A stretch of 64,000 nt of DNA from NCBI GenBank assembly GCA_052115395.1, contig JBFRGO010000002.1; one strand, given 5' to 3'. Under the pieces are notes generated by a model. That model saw only the letters and a list, made by a program, of their open reading frames with translations. It was not told the origin of the DNA and did not search any database. The translations under genes were made by a program, and so were the position numbers. The DNA comes from Noviluteimonas sp052115395 (lineage in GTDB: Bacteria > Pseudomonadota > Gammaproteobacteria > Xanthomonadales > Xanthomonadaceae). Position 1 is the stretch's first letter. Every line of letters starts with the position of its first letter. Shown piece by piece: positions 46,600 to 55,739 of the stretch.

Positions 46600-47598
46600 C
46601 TAGCGGACACGCATGTGGGCTTCGGCGAGGAAGCGCAATCCGTCGATGATCGTGACCTTGGGGACGTAGCCGAAATCGCGCGTGGCCGGGCCCATGTCGT
46701 ACCAATGCGCCGTGGCGAGTTGCTCGGCCAAAAACCGCGTGAGCGGCGGCTCGCCGCCCAGGGGCAGCACCGTCCACGCCGCCTCGCACACCGCGCCGAT
46801 CGCGTAGGCCGTGCGGAAGGACAGATGCTTTTCCACCGCGGGCGCGCCCACCGCGCGCAGCAGCGCGTTCACCAGCTTGGCGGCCTCCATGGGCTCGCCG
46901 TTGCTGATGAAGTAAGCGCGGCCGGCGCACGCGGCCCCCGGCACGAGGTGGTGGAAGGCATCGACATGCGCCTGCGCGGCGTTGTCGATGTAGGTGGTGT
47001 CGATCAGGTTCTGGCCACTCCCGACGATGCGCAACCGCCCCGCGCGCGCGCGATCGGCCAGGCGCGGGACCAACTGGTTGTCGCCGGGGCCCCAGATCAG
47101 GCGCGGGCGCAACGCGATGGTCGCCAGTTGTGCATCGTTGGCCGCGAGCACTTCCTGTTCCGCGATGGTTTTCGTCGTTGCGTAAGCGGCCTTGAACTGC
47201 GTGCCATAGGGCACGGTGTCCGCGGTGCCGCCTTCGACCGGATGCGTCGCGCGATGCGTGACGCTCGGCGTGGAGGTGTACACCAGGCGCGCGATGCCAT
47301 GCGTGCGACATGCATCGAGCACATTGCGCGTGCCCAGCACGTTCGCGCGGAAGTAGTCCTCGTACGGGCCCCACGCACCGGCCTTGGCGGCGTTGTGGAA
47401 GATCGCGCCGACGCCTTGCGCGGCGTTCACCAATACATCGCGATCGGCGAGGTCGCCCTGCACCTGGCGCACGCCGAGCGCATCGAGCTCCGGATAACGA
47501 CCGCGATTGAAGCTGGCGACGTCGAACCCGCGTTCGACGAGGTTGCGGCACAACGCCTGCCCGAGGAAGCCGCCACCGCCGGTGACCAGGACTTTCAT
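46600..47598 (-). CDS. oleD: OleD, NADPH-dependent 2-alkyl-3-ketoalkanoate reductase
   Basis: Reduces the beta-keto acid made by OleA to a beta-hydroxy acid. An extended SDR of 332 residues with the TGGGGFLG loop (7-14), Asn-Arg-Gly at the end of strand 2, TSTPSV with the catalytic Ser, the YATTK Tyr/Lys pair, and RPRLIWGPGD. ATG 47598 overlaps the oleC stop as ATGA. It is last in the oleA-oleB-oleC-oleD order of the unit. Other 3-beta-HSD-type epimerases look alike; the ole context decides. Confidence 0.92.
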   Translation of the reverse strand: MKVLVTGGGGFLGQALCRNLVERGFDVASFNRGRYPELDALGVRQVQGDLADRDVLVNAAQGVGAIFHNAAKAGAWGPYEDYFRANVLGTRNVLDACRTHGIARLVYTSTPSVTHRATHPVEGGTADTVPYGTQFKAAYATTKTIAEQEVLAANDAQLATIALRPRLIWGPGDNQLVPRLADRARAGRLRIVGSGQNLIDTTYIDNAAQAHVDAFHHLVPGAACAGRAYFISNGEPMEAAKLVNALLRAVGAPAVEKHLSFRTAYAIGAVCEAAWTVLPLGGEPPLTRFLAEQLATAHWYDMGPATRDFGYVPKVTIIDGLRFLAEAHMRVR

Positions 47599-49232
47599 GT
47601 GCGTCCCTTCAATTCGCCCGCTGCCCACGCGGCAAGCTTCTCACGACCGATCTTGGCGTTGTGGCGGATGTCGACGGGAAAGCCGGGGTGGCGCAGGAAG
47701 TGGCGGATCTTCGCGGTGTGGACATGGCCTTCGGCGATATGGCGGAGTTCGTCCTGCAGGTCGGCCACGTTGTGCCCGGGGCCGGCAAGCGTTTCGAAGC
47801 ACAGCACCGGCGTTTGCGCGCCCTTGGGGCCCACGCCGACCAGCGCGGTCCGGAGGGTCGCCGAATTGAAGATCGGCTCGACCTGTTCGGTGCACAGGGT
47901 CGTTGTTTCATCGACGACGACGCGCTGCGTCTTGCGCCCGCAGAACCACAGCCGCCCTTCCCCGTCGATCCAGCCCAGGTCGCCCATGCGGTGGACGATG
48001 CGTTCGCCGTTCGCGGTCGTCTCGCGGATCTTCGAAAGCTTCGTCGCCGCATCGCGACGGAAATACGTGTCGGTCGCCGTCGGACCGGCGACGGTGATTT
48101 CGCCGATCTGGCCGGGCTGCAGGAGCAGCGCATCGGACCACTGTTCGATCGCGTCGTCGTCGATGCGGATGATGCGGACTTCGTTCGGCGGTACGGGCCG
48201 GCCGATGCAAGTGCCTGCGCCGCGTTCGGTCGCTTCGCGCGTGGCCTGCAGTTCGCGGCCTTCGATCACGCTGACGGGCAGGCATTCGGTGGCGCCGTAG
48301 GGCGTCCACAGTTGCGCATCGTCGGGCAGCAGTTCGCGCATGCGGGCAACGACGTCGGCGGGCACCGGCGCGCCGGCGGACAACACGCGCTTCACCGTCG
48401 GCAAGTGCGCGCCATGTCGCGCGAGCACGCCGACCAGCGCGGGCGAACCGAACAGCTGCGTCACGCCGAAGCGTTCGATCGCCTGCAGCAAACGCTTCGG
48501 ATCGGCCTTCGCCGGCCGCGTGGGATCCATGTCGGGAATGATCGACGTGACGCCCAGCGCAGGATCGAACAAGGCGAAGGGCGGGAACGTCGGCAGATCG
48601 ACACCACCGGCTTCCAGCCCGAACGCATCGCGCAACATGCCCACCTGCGCGACGAAATGCCGATGGCGATACACCACGCCCTTCGGCAGTCCGGTCGAGC
48701 CGCTGGTGAAGAGGATCGCGGCGACGTCGTCGGGTTGCGTGTCGGCGAGTTGCGGGCCGGCGTTCGCGCCGTCGCGTTCGACCTGCGCGAGCGTCGCATC
48801 GGCGAGGATCGCGCGTCGCCCGGTCGTGATCCGGATGTACGCACTCGGCGCCCAGCGCAGCAGCACGCGCGCGAATTGCGCGAGCGGAATGCCGATGAAG
48901 GCATCGGGTGCCGCTTCGTCCAGGCATTGTTTCAGCGCGCGCCGGTCGATGCCCGGGTCGACGAGGACCGGCACGGCGCCGGCCTTGAACAACGCGAACA
49001 TCAGCAGGAAGAATTCCGGCGTCGGCCGCACCATCACGACGGTGCGCGTGCCGCGCACGATGCCGCGGTGTGCCAGGCCGGCGGCGATCGCGTCGCTGCG
49101 GCGGTCGAGTTCGGCGTAGGTGATCGCCACCTCGTAACGTCCATCGCGGCCCGGGCAACGCATCGCCACCTGCGCGCCGCGCTCGCGTGCGAGCACGGGC
49201 AGCGACGCGGCGATGTTGCAGGCGGCGCTCAC
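47595..49232 (-). CDS. oleC: OleC, beta-lactone synthetase (AMP-binding)
   Basis: Converts the beta-hydroxy acid to a cis-beta-lactone with ATP. The ANL-superfamily protein has 545 residues: P-loop-like TSGSTGLPKG (near 175-184), substrate region, adenylate motif TPYGATECLP, GDLGWIDGEGRLWFCGR (hinge Asp region) and a C-terminal domain ending with NAKIGREKLA, where the catalytic Lys lies. The start is GTG 49232, overlapping the oleB stop as GTGA. It was first taken for a fatty-acyl-CoA or olefin-forming ligase, but OleC of the related Xanthomonas pathway makes beta-lactones. Confidence 0.94.
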   Translation of the reverse strand: MSAACNIAASLPVLARERGAQVAMRCPGRDGRYEVAITYAELDRRSDAIAAGLAHRGIVRGTRTVVMVRPTPEFFLLMFALFKAGAVPVLVDPGIDRRALKQCLDEAAPDAFIGIPLAQFARVLLRWAPSAYIRITTGRRAILADATLAQVERDGANAGPQLADTQPDDVAAILFTSGSTGLPKGVVYRHRHFVAQVGMLRDAFGLEAGGVDLPTFPPFALFDPALGVTSIIPDMDPTRPAKADPKRLLQAIERFGVTQLFGSPALVGVLARHGAHLPTVKRVLSAGAPVPADVVARMRELLPDDAQLWTPYGATECLPVSVIEGRELQATREATERGAGTCIGRPVPPNEVRIIRIDDDAIEQWSDALLLQPGQIGEITVAGPTATDTYFRRDAATKLSKIRETTANGERIVHRMGDLGWIDGEGRLWFCGRKTQRVVVDETTTLCTEQVEPIFNSATLRTALVGVGPKGAQTPVLCFETLAGPGHNVADLQDELRHIAEGHVHTAKIRHFLRHPGFPVDIRHNAKIGREKLAAWAAGELKGRT

Positions 49233-50134
49233 GTCAGCGGATGCGCATCGAGGAAGGTGCGGATCTCCGGCACCAGGACCTCGTGTTTGTCCTCGAGCAC
49301 GTAATGATTGGCGTCGTCGAACGCGTGGACTTCGGCATTCGGCCAGGCGCGCGTGAACGCACCGAGGCAGTGCTTGTCGAACACGAAATCGCGCAGGCCC
49401 CAGCCGATGAAGGCCGGACGATGCGCGAAGGACGGCAGCGCGCGGCCGCCGGCGGACACCAGGTCCCACGCCGGATCGCCTTCGCGCAGCGGAATGTCCT
49501 GCACGAAGCGCAACGTCGCGATGCGATGGTCCCAGGTGTCGTAGGGCGCGACATACGCGCGGCGCACGTCGGCGGGCATGCGGCGGTCGACGCCGACATA
49601 CGAGGCGATGCCCGAAAACGCATTGAGCCCGCGGATCGCGAACGCGCCGAGCTTCGAATCGCGCCCGAACGAAAGCTGCCACGGCATCGGCTTGGCTTCG
49701 GGCAGCGTGAACATCGCGGTGTTGAGCACCACCCAGCGCTTCACCCGCAGCGGATGGCGCATCGCCCAACCCATGCCGATCATGCCGCCCCAGTCGTGGA
49801 CGGCGAGCGTCACCGGCCCGTCGATGTGCAGCTTCGCCAGCAAGCGCTCCAGATCGTCCACGCGGGATTGCAGCGTGTAGCGATACGCCGCGTCGCCGGG
49901 CTTGTCGGACAGGCCCATGCCGACGTGGTCGGGCACGATGCAGCGATAGCGGTCGCGCAGGCCGAGCACGAGATGGCGCCAGTAGTAACTCCACGACGGG
50001 TTGCCGTGGAGCATGACCACGACTTCGCCGTCGCGTGGGCCTTCGTCCAGGTACGACAGCGCGATGCCGTCGCGGATTTCGATCCGCTTCGGTTCGAACG
50101 GGTAATCGGGGAAGGGCTCGCCGCCCCGCTTCAC
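49229..50134 (-). CDS. oleB: OleB, beta-lactone decarboxylase (alpha/beta hydrolase)
   Basis: Decarboxylates the beta-lactone to a cis-olefin. A haloalkane-dehalogenase-like alpha/beta hydrolase of 301 residues. It has HGNPSWSYYWR (oxyanion, 43-53), the nucleophile Asp114 in AVHDWGGMIG, WGLRDFVFD (acid) and the catalytic His in ANHYVLED. Asp as nucleophile distinguishes it from Ser hydrolases. The start is GTG 50134, overlapping the oleA stop as GTGA. In some bacteria OleB is fused to OleC; here they remain separate but coupled. Confidence 0.93.
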   Translation of the reverse strand: MKRGGEPFPDYPFEPKRIEIRDGIALSYLDEGPRDGEVVVMLHGNPSWSYYWRHLVLGLRDRYRCIVPDHVGMGLSDKPGDAAYRYTLQSRVDDLERLLAKLHIDGPVTLAVHDWGGMIGMGWAMRHPLRVKRWVVLNTAMFTLPEAKPMPWQLSFGRDSKLGAFAIRGLNAFSGIASYVGVDRRMPADVRRAYVAPYDTWDHRIATLRFVQDIPLREGDPAWDLVSAGGRALPSFAHRPAFIGWGLRDFVFDKHCLGAFTRAWPNAEVHAFDDANHYVLEDKHEVLVPEIRTFLDAHPLT

Positions 50135-51147
50135 CAGACGACTTCTGCCATCGAGCAATTCAGGCCCGAACCGATGCCGAGCAGCGCGATGCGGCTGCCC
50201 TTCTTCAGGCGGCCCATCTCGCGAAGCTTGGACAACACGATCGGCACCGAGGCCGGGCCGATGTTGCCGTGCTCGTTGAAGATGGTGAGCACCTTGGTCG
50301 GGTTGATGCCGAAGGCCTTCACGAAGGCAGCCGTGTGCACCTGGCTGACCTGGTGGATGACGAACTCGTCCATCTCCTCGGCGACCCACCCCAGCGCGAT
50401 CTTCGCCGCCGCCCACGTCTTCTGCGCGAGCTTGAGGCCTTCGATCAGCAGCATGCGGGTGTCGGTGACCATGCGATCGAGGTTGCCGCGGCACAGCTTG
50501 TTCCACTCGGTGGCCGCGCGCGTGACGCCGCCCTTGTAGCGCGGGGCGCCCGGGACGAGTTCGGCGCGCGCGAGTACCATCGCGGCGGCGCCGGAGCCCA
50601 GCGTCAGCGTCGCGAGTTCGTTCTTGAATTCTTCTTCGGTCGTTTCGACACGCAGCAGGCGCTCGACGGTCTTCTCGTAGGCCAGGTCGGCGGTTTCGCC
50701 ATCGACGACCAGCGCGTAATCGATCTCGCCGCGTTCGATCATGCGGCTGGCGATGTCCATGCCATTGAGGAAGGCCAGGCACGCATTGGCCACGTCGAAG
50801 TTCTGGCACATGTCGGACAGGCCGAGGTTGCCGCTGACGATCGAGGCGGTCGACGGTTCCAGGTAGTCGCGGCTCACCGACGTGTTGACCAGCAGGCCGA
50901 CCTTGTTGGGGTCGATGCCGGCGTCGGCCAGGGCCTTCACCGCGGCGAGCGTCGCCGCATCGGACGCCTGCATGCCTTCATCCCACAGGCGGCGCGCATG
51001 GATGCCCGCGACGTCCTTCAGCACGTCGGTCTTGATGCCGAGGCGATCGAGCGTGGGCTTGAGGCGAGCGTTGATTTCGTCCGAGCTCAATCGACGCGGC
51101 GCGTCGACGTGGGCGAGGCCGGCGATGGCGACGTGTTGGAACAACAT
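50131..51147 (-). CDS. oleA: OleA, thiolase condensing two fatty acyl-CoAs
   Basis: Head-to-head, non-decarboxylative Claisen condensation of two acyl-CoAs to a 2-alkyl-3-ketoacid. A thiolase-superfamily enzyme of 338 residues. Cys123 (VANACLAF) and Glu97 (DYLEPSTA) keep the 26-residue spacing of the Xanthomonas campestris OleA catalytic pair Cys143/Glu117. His and Asn follow in VIHQVSQVH and NEHGNIGPAS. ATG 51147 is chosen over the frame start at 51195. It is first of the ole unit; no firm promoter was identified in the 200 bp upstream. Confidence 0.95.
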   Translation of the reverse strand: MLFQHVAIAGLAHVDAPRRLSSDEINARLKPTLDRLGIKTDVLKDVAGIHARRLWDEGMQASDAATLAAVKALADAGIDPNKVGLLVNTSVSRDYLEPSTASIVSGNLGLSDMCQNFDVANACLAFLNGMDIASRMIERGEIDYALVVDGETADLAYEKTVERLLRVETTEEEFKNELATLTLGSGAAAMVLARAELVPGAPRYKGGVTRAATEWNKLCRGNLDRMVTDTRMLLIEGLKLAQKTWAAAKIALGWVAEEMDEFVIHQVSQVHTAAFVKAFGINPTKVLTIFNEHGNIGPASVPIVLSKLREMGRLKKGSRIALLGIGSGLNCSMAEVVW

Positions 51148-51347
51148 GGGCGATGCCTTGCAGGTCGGAAGCGGGGCTTTGGAACTTCGCGCCACGTACG
51201 GCGGCGTACTGCCGGTGCGCGGAGCCCGTCAGGATACCGGCTTCACCGCCGCTGCACACGGTTTCGGGGGGTCCCCGGGCCGGGATCGACCCGGGGATTC
51301 ATGAAGTTGAGCGGTTCAGCCGGTTTACAGGGCGTTTTCACGCCCCG

Positions 51348-51656
51348 TCAGTGGCATTTCCACGCGGCGTAACGCTGGCTGCCATCGGCCGGGGGGCCAA
51401 GGGCCTGCACCGTGTCCGCGCCCAGGCCGGGCGCTTCGTTGCGGGCCAGGGTTTCCAGTTCGTCCTGCACGCGCAAGGCATTGCGGTCGTAGAAGGCGAC
51501 ACTGTCCTTCACCGACACCTCGACCTCGCCCCGCTTCTCGCAGCCCGCGGGAATGCCCTGCACCACTTTCACCGCGCTCGCGCCGGGGGCCATCTTCACC
51601 CACGTGCACGCGGTCAGCGTGCACGCCAGTGCGAGCAGGATCACCGTGCCGCGCAT
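51348..51656 (-). CDS. Small DUF4156-type lipoprotein
   Basis: The 102-residue product begins with a lipoprotein signal: hydrophobic core VILLALACTL and lipobox LTAC (Cys near residue 17), so it is likely acylated. The mature part (VKMAPGASAVKVV) followed by CEKRGEVEVSV and ending AAWKC resembles DUF4156 proteins of unknown role. The two further Cys may pair. ATG 51656 overlaps the M16 peptidase stop as TGATG; GTG 51659 is the other option. Translational coupling with the peptidase gene suggests a shared envelope function, not otherwise supported. Confidence 0.8.
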   Translation of the reverse strand: MRGTVILLALACTLTACTWVKMAPGASAVKVVQGIPAGCEKRGEVEVSVKDSVAFYDRNALRVQDELETLARNEAPGLGADTVQALGPPADGSQRYAAWKCH

Positions 51657-54538
51657 CACTTCTTCGCCGCCGGGGCCGGGCTGGCGGCGCCGCCGACCGG
51701 CTTGCCGTCGGCATCGACCACCGACACCGCGCCGATGTTCAACGCGCGCACCGGCTTCTCGATCTTCGACAGATCACCGACGACGACATAGGTCAGTGCG
51801 TTCGGATCGATCGCCTTCGCCGCCTGCGCGACCTGCGCGGCGTTGAGGCCCTCGACTTCCTTCATGCGCTGCACGACGTAATCGTCCGGACGGTCGTAAC
51901 GCACGATGCCGCCGATGGTCGACATCACCGCGCCGGCCGTTTCGTAGGAACCGGGCATCCCGCGGATCTCGGTGTTCTGGATGCGCGTGACTTCTTCGGC
52001 CTTCGGCGGCGCCTTGCCGTCGGCGTACTCGGTGATCTCGCGGCGCAGTTCGGCGAGCGATTCGGCCGTCTTGTCGATCTGCACCGGCGCGAAGGCCATC
52101 CACGGGCGCTGGCCCAGGGCGTTGGACGCCATGCTGTACGCGCCGTAGGCCCAGTGCTTGTCTTCGCGCAGGTTCATGTTCAGGCGCGAGGAGAACTCGC
52201 CGCCGAGCACGCTGTTGGCGAAGTCGAGCTTCACCGCGCCGGCATCCTTGCTCGAGGGAATCACCTGGCCGACATACAAGTTGGCCTGCACGGCGCCGGG
52301 CTGATCGATCAGGAACACGCGCGGCTGCTTCGGCAATGCGACCTGCGGCGGCGCGGCCAGCTTCGGCGCCGCGCCGTCGACCTTCCAGTCGCCGAACTTC
52401 TTCTCCAGCATCGGCGTGATTTCGGCCAGCGTGGTGTCGCCGACGATCACGAGCGTCGCGTTGTCCGGACGCACCCACGCATGGTGGAAGGCGACCAGGT
52501 CATCGCGCGTCAGCGAGCCGATCGAGGCTTCGGTGCCGGTGCCGCTGAAGGGAATCGCGTAGGGATGGTTGTCGCCGTACAGCAGCGGCGGCAACACGCG
52601 CATCGCCGCGCCCTGCGGCTTGGCCTTCTCCTGCTTGATGCCCGCGATCCACGAGGCGCGCACGCGATCGATTTCCTTCTGGTCGAAGCGCGGGTTGCGC
52701 AGCATCGTCGCGAACAGGTCGAGCGAAGGATCGAGCTTTTCCTTCAGCGCAGACAGATACGCCGTCGCGCCATCGAGCGAGGCCGACGCACCGAGGTTCG
52801 CACCGAGCGCTTCGGCGCGATTGCCGAACGCCAGCGCGTCCATGTCGCCCGCGCCTTCGTCGAGCATGCCCATCGCGAAGCCCGAGGTGCCGAGCTTCTT
52901 GCCCTGGTCGGACGCGTAGCCGCCGCCGAACATGTAGCTCATCTGCACGACCGGGATGTCGTGGCGTTCGGCGAGGATCACCTTCGTGCCGTTGCTCAGC
53001 GTCGCGCGCTGCAGCGCCGGGAACTTGAGCGACGGGAAGTCGTCGGTGATCGGCACGCCCTTGCTGCGGTCGACGTTGCTGGCTGTGGTCTTGTACTTCG
53101 GATCGGCCTTGGGCAGCACGAAGGGCGCGGGCGTCCCCGCCGGATCTTCGGGAAGATCCTTGCGGGCACCGGGCTGCACGACGAGCACGTGGTCGCCCTG
53201 TGCGAGCCAGTCCTTGCCGGCCTTCTGGATGTCGGCGACCGACGCGGTCTCGATGGTCTTCAGGCTGTCGCGGAAGCAACCGGGGTTGCCGGTGTAGATC
53301 GCGCATTCGGCGAGCGCGTCGGCCTTGCCGCCGAAACCGCCGATGCGTTCGATGCCGCGCACGAAGCCGGCCTTGAACACGGTGCGGGCCTGTTCCAGTT
53401 CCGCGGCCGTCGGGCCTTGTGCGATCAGGCGCTTGAGTTCTTCGTCGATGGCGGCCTCGACCTTCGCTTCGTCCACGCCCTGCTTCACGTCGGCCTGGAT
53501 GAGGAAGTTCGATCCCAGCTGCGAGGCGTCGACGTAGGCCGACACGCTGTCGACGGTCTTGTCGTCGAACAGCAAACGCTTGTCCAGGCGCGAGGACTTG
53601 CTGCCGCCGAGCACCTGCGCGAGCAACTGCAGGCGATCGACATCCGGCGCACCGTACTGCGCGACGTTCCAGACGCGATAGATGCGCGTCTGCGGCACCT
53701 TGTCTTCCATCGTCGCGCGCGTGGTCTGCGTGCGGCGGGCCGGATCGATCTTCGGCTGCGCCATCGTCGGGCTGGCCGGGATGTCGCCGAAGAATTCGGC
53801 GGCCTTCTGCTTCGCGGTGGCCAGGTCGATGTCGCCGGCGAGCACGAGCACGGCGTTGTTCGGGCCGTACCAGGTGCGGAACCAGTTCTTGACGTCCTCG
53901 AGCTTGGCGGCGTCGAGATCGTTCATCGAACCGATCGTCGTGTGGTGGTACGGGTGGCCGGCCGGATACATCGTCTTCTGCAGCACTTCCCAGACCTGGC
54001 CGTAGGGCTGGTTCTGGCCCTGGCGCTTTTCGTTCTGCACCACGCCGCGCTGCTCGTCGAGCGTGGCCTGGTCGATCGCACCGAGCAGGTGGCCCATGCG
54101 GTCGGATTCCATCCACAGCGCGGTGTCGAGCGCGGTGGTGGGGACGTTCTCGAAATAGTTGGTGCGGTCGGTGTTCGTCGTGCCGTTGAGGTCGGTGGCG
54201 CCGACGGTTTCCAGCGGCGGGAAGAAATCGCCCTTGTGGTTTTCCGAGCCGTTGAACATCAGGTGCTCGAACAGGTGCGCGAAACCGCTGCGGCCCGAAG
54301 GCTCGTCCTTGCTGCCGACGTGGTACCACAGGTTCACCGCGACGATCGGCGCCTTGCGATCGGTATGCACGATCACGCGCAGGCCATTGGGCAGCGTGAA
54401 GGTCTCGTACGGGATGTCGACAGTGGACGCGGCGGGCGTCTTCGCCTGCACGGGCGCGGGCGCGAAGGCCGCGCCACCGAGGGCGACGGACAATGCGAGG
54501 GCAAGGGCGCCGGTGGCGAAGGGTCGGGTCGGGGTCAT
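51656..54538 (-). CDS. Periplasmic M16 metallopeptidase, two-domain
   Basis: A 960-residue zinc peptidase of the pitrilysin/insulinase family. It has a signal peptide (about 1-32, ending Val-Gln-Ala). The active-site half has inverted HxxEH as HLFEHLMFNGS (near 88-92) and the distal Glu in TLDEQRGVVQNE. A second, catalytically silent M16 half starts at about residue 510, with the typical late HHAWVRPDNATLVIVGD. Two-domain periplasmic M16 enzymes degrade peptides in the envelope. ATG 54538 is supported by the signal peptide. It is divergent from an SDR gene and followed by the DUF4156 lipoprotein gene. Confidence 0.93.
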   Translation of the reverse strand: MTPTRPFATGALALALSVALGGAAFAPAPVQAKTPAASTVDIPYETFTLPNGLRVIVHTDRKAPIVAVNLWYHVGSKDEPSGRSGFAHLFEHLMFNGSENHKGDFFPPLETVGATDLNGTTNTDRTNYFENVPTTALDTALWMESDRMGHLLGAIDQATLDEQRGVVQNEKRQGQNQPYGQVWEVLQKTMYPAGHPYHHTTIGSMNDLDAAKLEDVKNWFRTWYGPNNAVLVLAGDIDLATAKQKAAEFFGDIPASPTMAQPKIDPARRTQTTRATMEDKVPQTRIYRVWNVAQYGAPDVDRLQLLAQVLGGSKSSRLDKRLLFDDKTVDSVSAYVDASQLGSNFLIQADVKQGVDEAKVEAAIDEELKRLIAQGPTAAELEQARTVFKAGFVRGIERIGGFGGKADALAECAIYTGNPGCFRDSLKTIETASVADIQKAGKDWLAQGDHVLVVQPGARKDLPEDPAGTPAPFVLPKADPKYKTTASNVDRSKGVPITDDFPSLKFPALQRATLSNGTKVILAERHDIPVVQMSYMFGGGYASDQGKKLGTSGFAMGMLDEGAGDMDALAFGNRAEALGANLGASASLDGATAYLSALKEKLDPSLDLFATMLRNPRFDQKEIDRVRASWIAGIKQEKAKPQGAAMRVLPPLLYGDNHPYAIPFSGTGTEASIGSLTRDDLVAFHHAWVRPDNATLVIVGDTTLAEITPMLEKKFGDWKVDGAAPKLAAPPQVALPKQPRVFLIDQPGAVQANLYVGQVIPSSKDAGAVKLDFANSVLGGEFSSRLNMNLREDKHWAYGAYSMASNALGQRPWMAFAPVQIDKTAESLAELRREITEYADGKAPPKAEEVTRIQNTEIRGMPGSYETAGAVMSTIGGIVRYDRPDDYVVQRMKEVEGLNAAQVAQAAKAIDPNALTYVVVGDLSKIEKPVRALNIGAVSVVDADGKPVGGAASPAPAAKK

Positions 54539-54643
54539 GCGATGAGGCTCCTGGGTCGCAATGGCGATCTGTACGACCTTCGATCCTAGCCCGGGCCCGC
54601 CGCCGATACACTAGGTAAGACGGCACACCCGACAAGGACGCGC

Positions 54644-55351
54644 ATGGCCACGCCAGCCCACAGCCTCGTCACCGGCGCCAATCGCGGCCTCGGCCTCGCA
54701 TTGGTGTGCGGCTTGCTCGCACGCGGCCACCGCGTGGTCGCCACCGCGCGCCACCCCGGCAAGGCCACCGCACTGAATACGCTGACCGGCGAATATCCCG
54801 GTCGATTGCATGTGCTTCCGCTCGATGTCGCATCGGAAAAGTCGCGCGACGAACTCGCGCGCGAGTTGCCGCTCGTGCTCGAGGACGCGCGCCTGGACTT
54901 GGTGGTGAACAACGCCGGCGTGCTCCACAGCGGCGAACGCTGGGGGAAATTGCACGCCGACATCCTGGAAGACAGCCTGCGCATCAATGCGATCGGGCCC
55001 TTGCTGCTCGTGCAGGCGATCGAACATTGGCTCGCCGATGGCGCGAGCATCGCGAACATCTCCACGCAGATGGCATCGCTGGGTACGCGCAACGAATTCC
55101 GTTCGCCGAGTTATTCGATGAGCAAGGTCGCGCAGAACATGGCGACGGTGCAGCTGGCGCTCGCGTTGAAGCCGCGCGGCATCAAGGTCGTCGCCCTCAG
55201 CCCCGGCTGGGTGCGCACCGACATGGGCGGCGCGGGTGGCGAACTGACGCCGGAAGACTCGGCGGCCGGTTTGCTGGAAACGATCGCCGGTTTGAAGCCC
55301 GCCGACAGCGGCCGGTTCCTCGACTGGCGCGGACAGCCGATGGCCTGGTGA
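54644..55351 (+). CDS. Short-chain dehydrogenase/reductase, CsgA-like
   Basis: A 235-residue classical SDR with TGANRGLG (10-17), Ala-Arg near 36-38 (NADP-type), DVASE, NNAGV, catalytic Ser in NISTQMAS, YSMSK, and SPGWVRTDMGG. The RxxxLG/NRGIG wording and length resemble the C-factor/CsgA and carbonyl-reductase-like group. Substrate unknown. ATG 54644 lies 105 bp from the divergent peptidase start, with a TACACT -10-like hexamer about 40 bp upstream. It is monocistronic: 135 bp follow before the next gene. Confidence 0.88.
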   Translation: MATPAHSLVTGANRGLGLALVCGLLARGHRVVATARHPGKATALNTLTGEYPGRLHVLPLDVASEKSRDELARELPLVLEDARLDLVVNNAGVLHSGERWGKLHADILEDSLRINAIGPLLLVQAIEHWLADGASIANISTQMASLGTRNEFRSPSYSMSKVAQNMATVQLALALKPRGIKVVALSPGWVRTDMGGAGGELTPEDSAAGLLETIAGLKPADSGRFLDWRGQPMAW

Positions 55352-55419
55352 AGGGCGCGGACGTCCGCGGACACCGCTGTCGCCTGCGGCAATCGCTTTC
55401 GAATCAACACGTTAACCAT

Positions 55420-55435
55420 TGGCATGCCTCGTGCA
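55420..55435 (+). promoter_or_regulatory. Sigma-54-type promoter candidate
   Basis: TGGCATG-4-GTGCA has the invariant GG (55421-55422) and GC (55433-55434) exactly 10 bp apart; only the first T of the -12 box differs from consensus. A perfect palindrome GCGGACGTCCGC lies 63 bp upstream (55357-55368) and a CGGAC-6-GTCCG dyad lies downstream (55450-55465). The expected transcript would start about 40 nt before the ATG at 55487. Confidence 0.45.
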
Positions 55436-55486
55436 TCCATTGGTGTATCCGGACACAGACGTCCGACGATTCGAAAGGAGTTCGCC

Positions 55487-55720
55487 ATGTCCCTCACCAC
55501 GCAGCTCAAGCGCGGCCTGCTCGCCCTCCCCGTCGCCGCCTTGCTGATCCTCATCGGCGCAATCACGCCGGCCGGTGCCGCCGCCCCGTCGGACGACTGC
55601 CTGGCCGCCGCCGCGGCGAAGCAGGAACTGGTGGCACCGCGTCGCGTCGATTTCCACTCGATGCTGCCGGGTGCGCTGCATGTGCTGCGGAAGGTCGAGA
55701 TGCCTGCGATCAAGGGTTGA
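55487..55720 (+). CDS. Small exported protein of unknown function
   Basis: A 77-residue product with a strong signal peptide (basic Lys-Arg, hydrophobic LLALPVAALLILIGAITPA, likely cut after Ala-Gly-Ala). The mature part is only about 45 residues, with one Cys (DDCLAAAAAKQELV) and a basic C-terminus. No family recognised. The ribosome binding site AAAGGAG, 6 nt before ATG 55487, is one of the best in the window, so translation is likely. A sigma-54-like promoter precedes it. trmL follows 19 bp later and may be co-transcribed. Confidence 0.75.
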   Translation: MSLTTQLKRGLLALPVAALLILIGAITPAGAAAPSDDCLAAAAAKQELVAPRRVDFHSMLPGALHVLRKVEMPAIKG

Positions 55721-55739
55721 TCCGTCGCACAATGCGCGG

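Noticed and set aside
51629..54589. A 986-codon plus-strand frame opposite the M16 peptidase
   Set aside because: Antisense shadow; low-complexity composition, no start with a ribosome binding site, and no recognisable motif.
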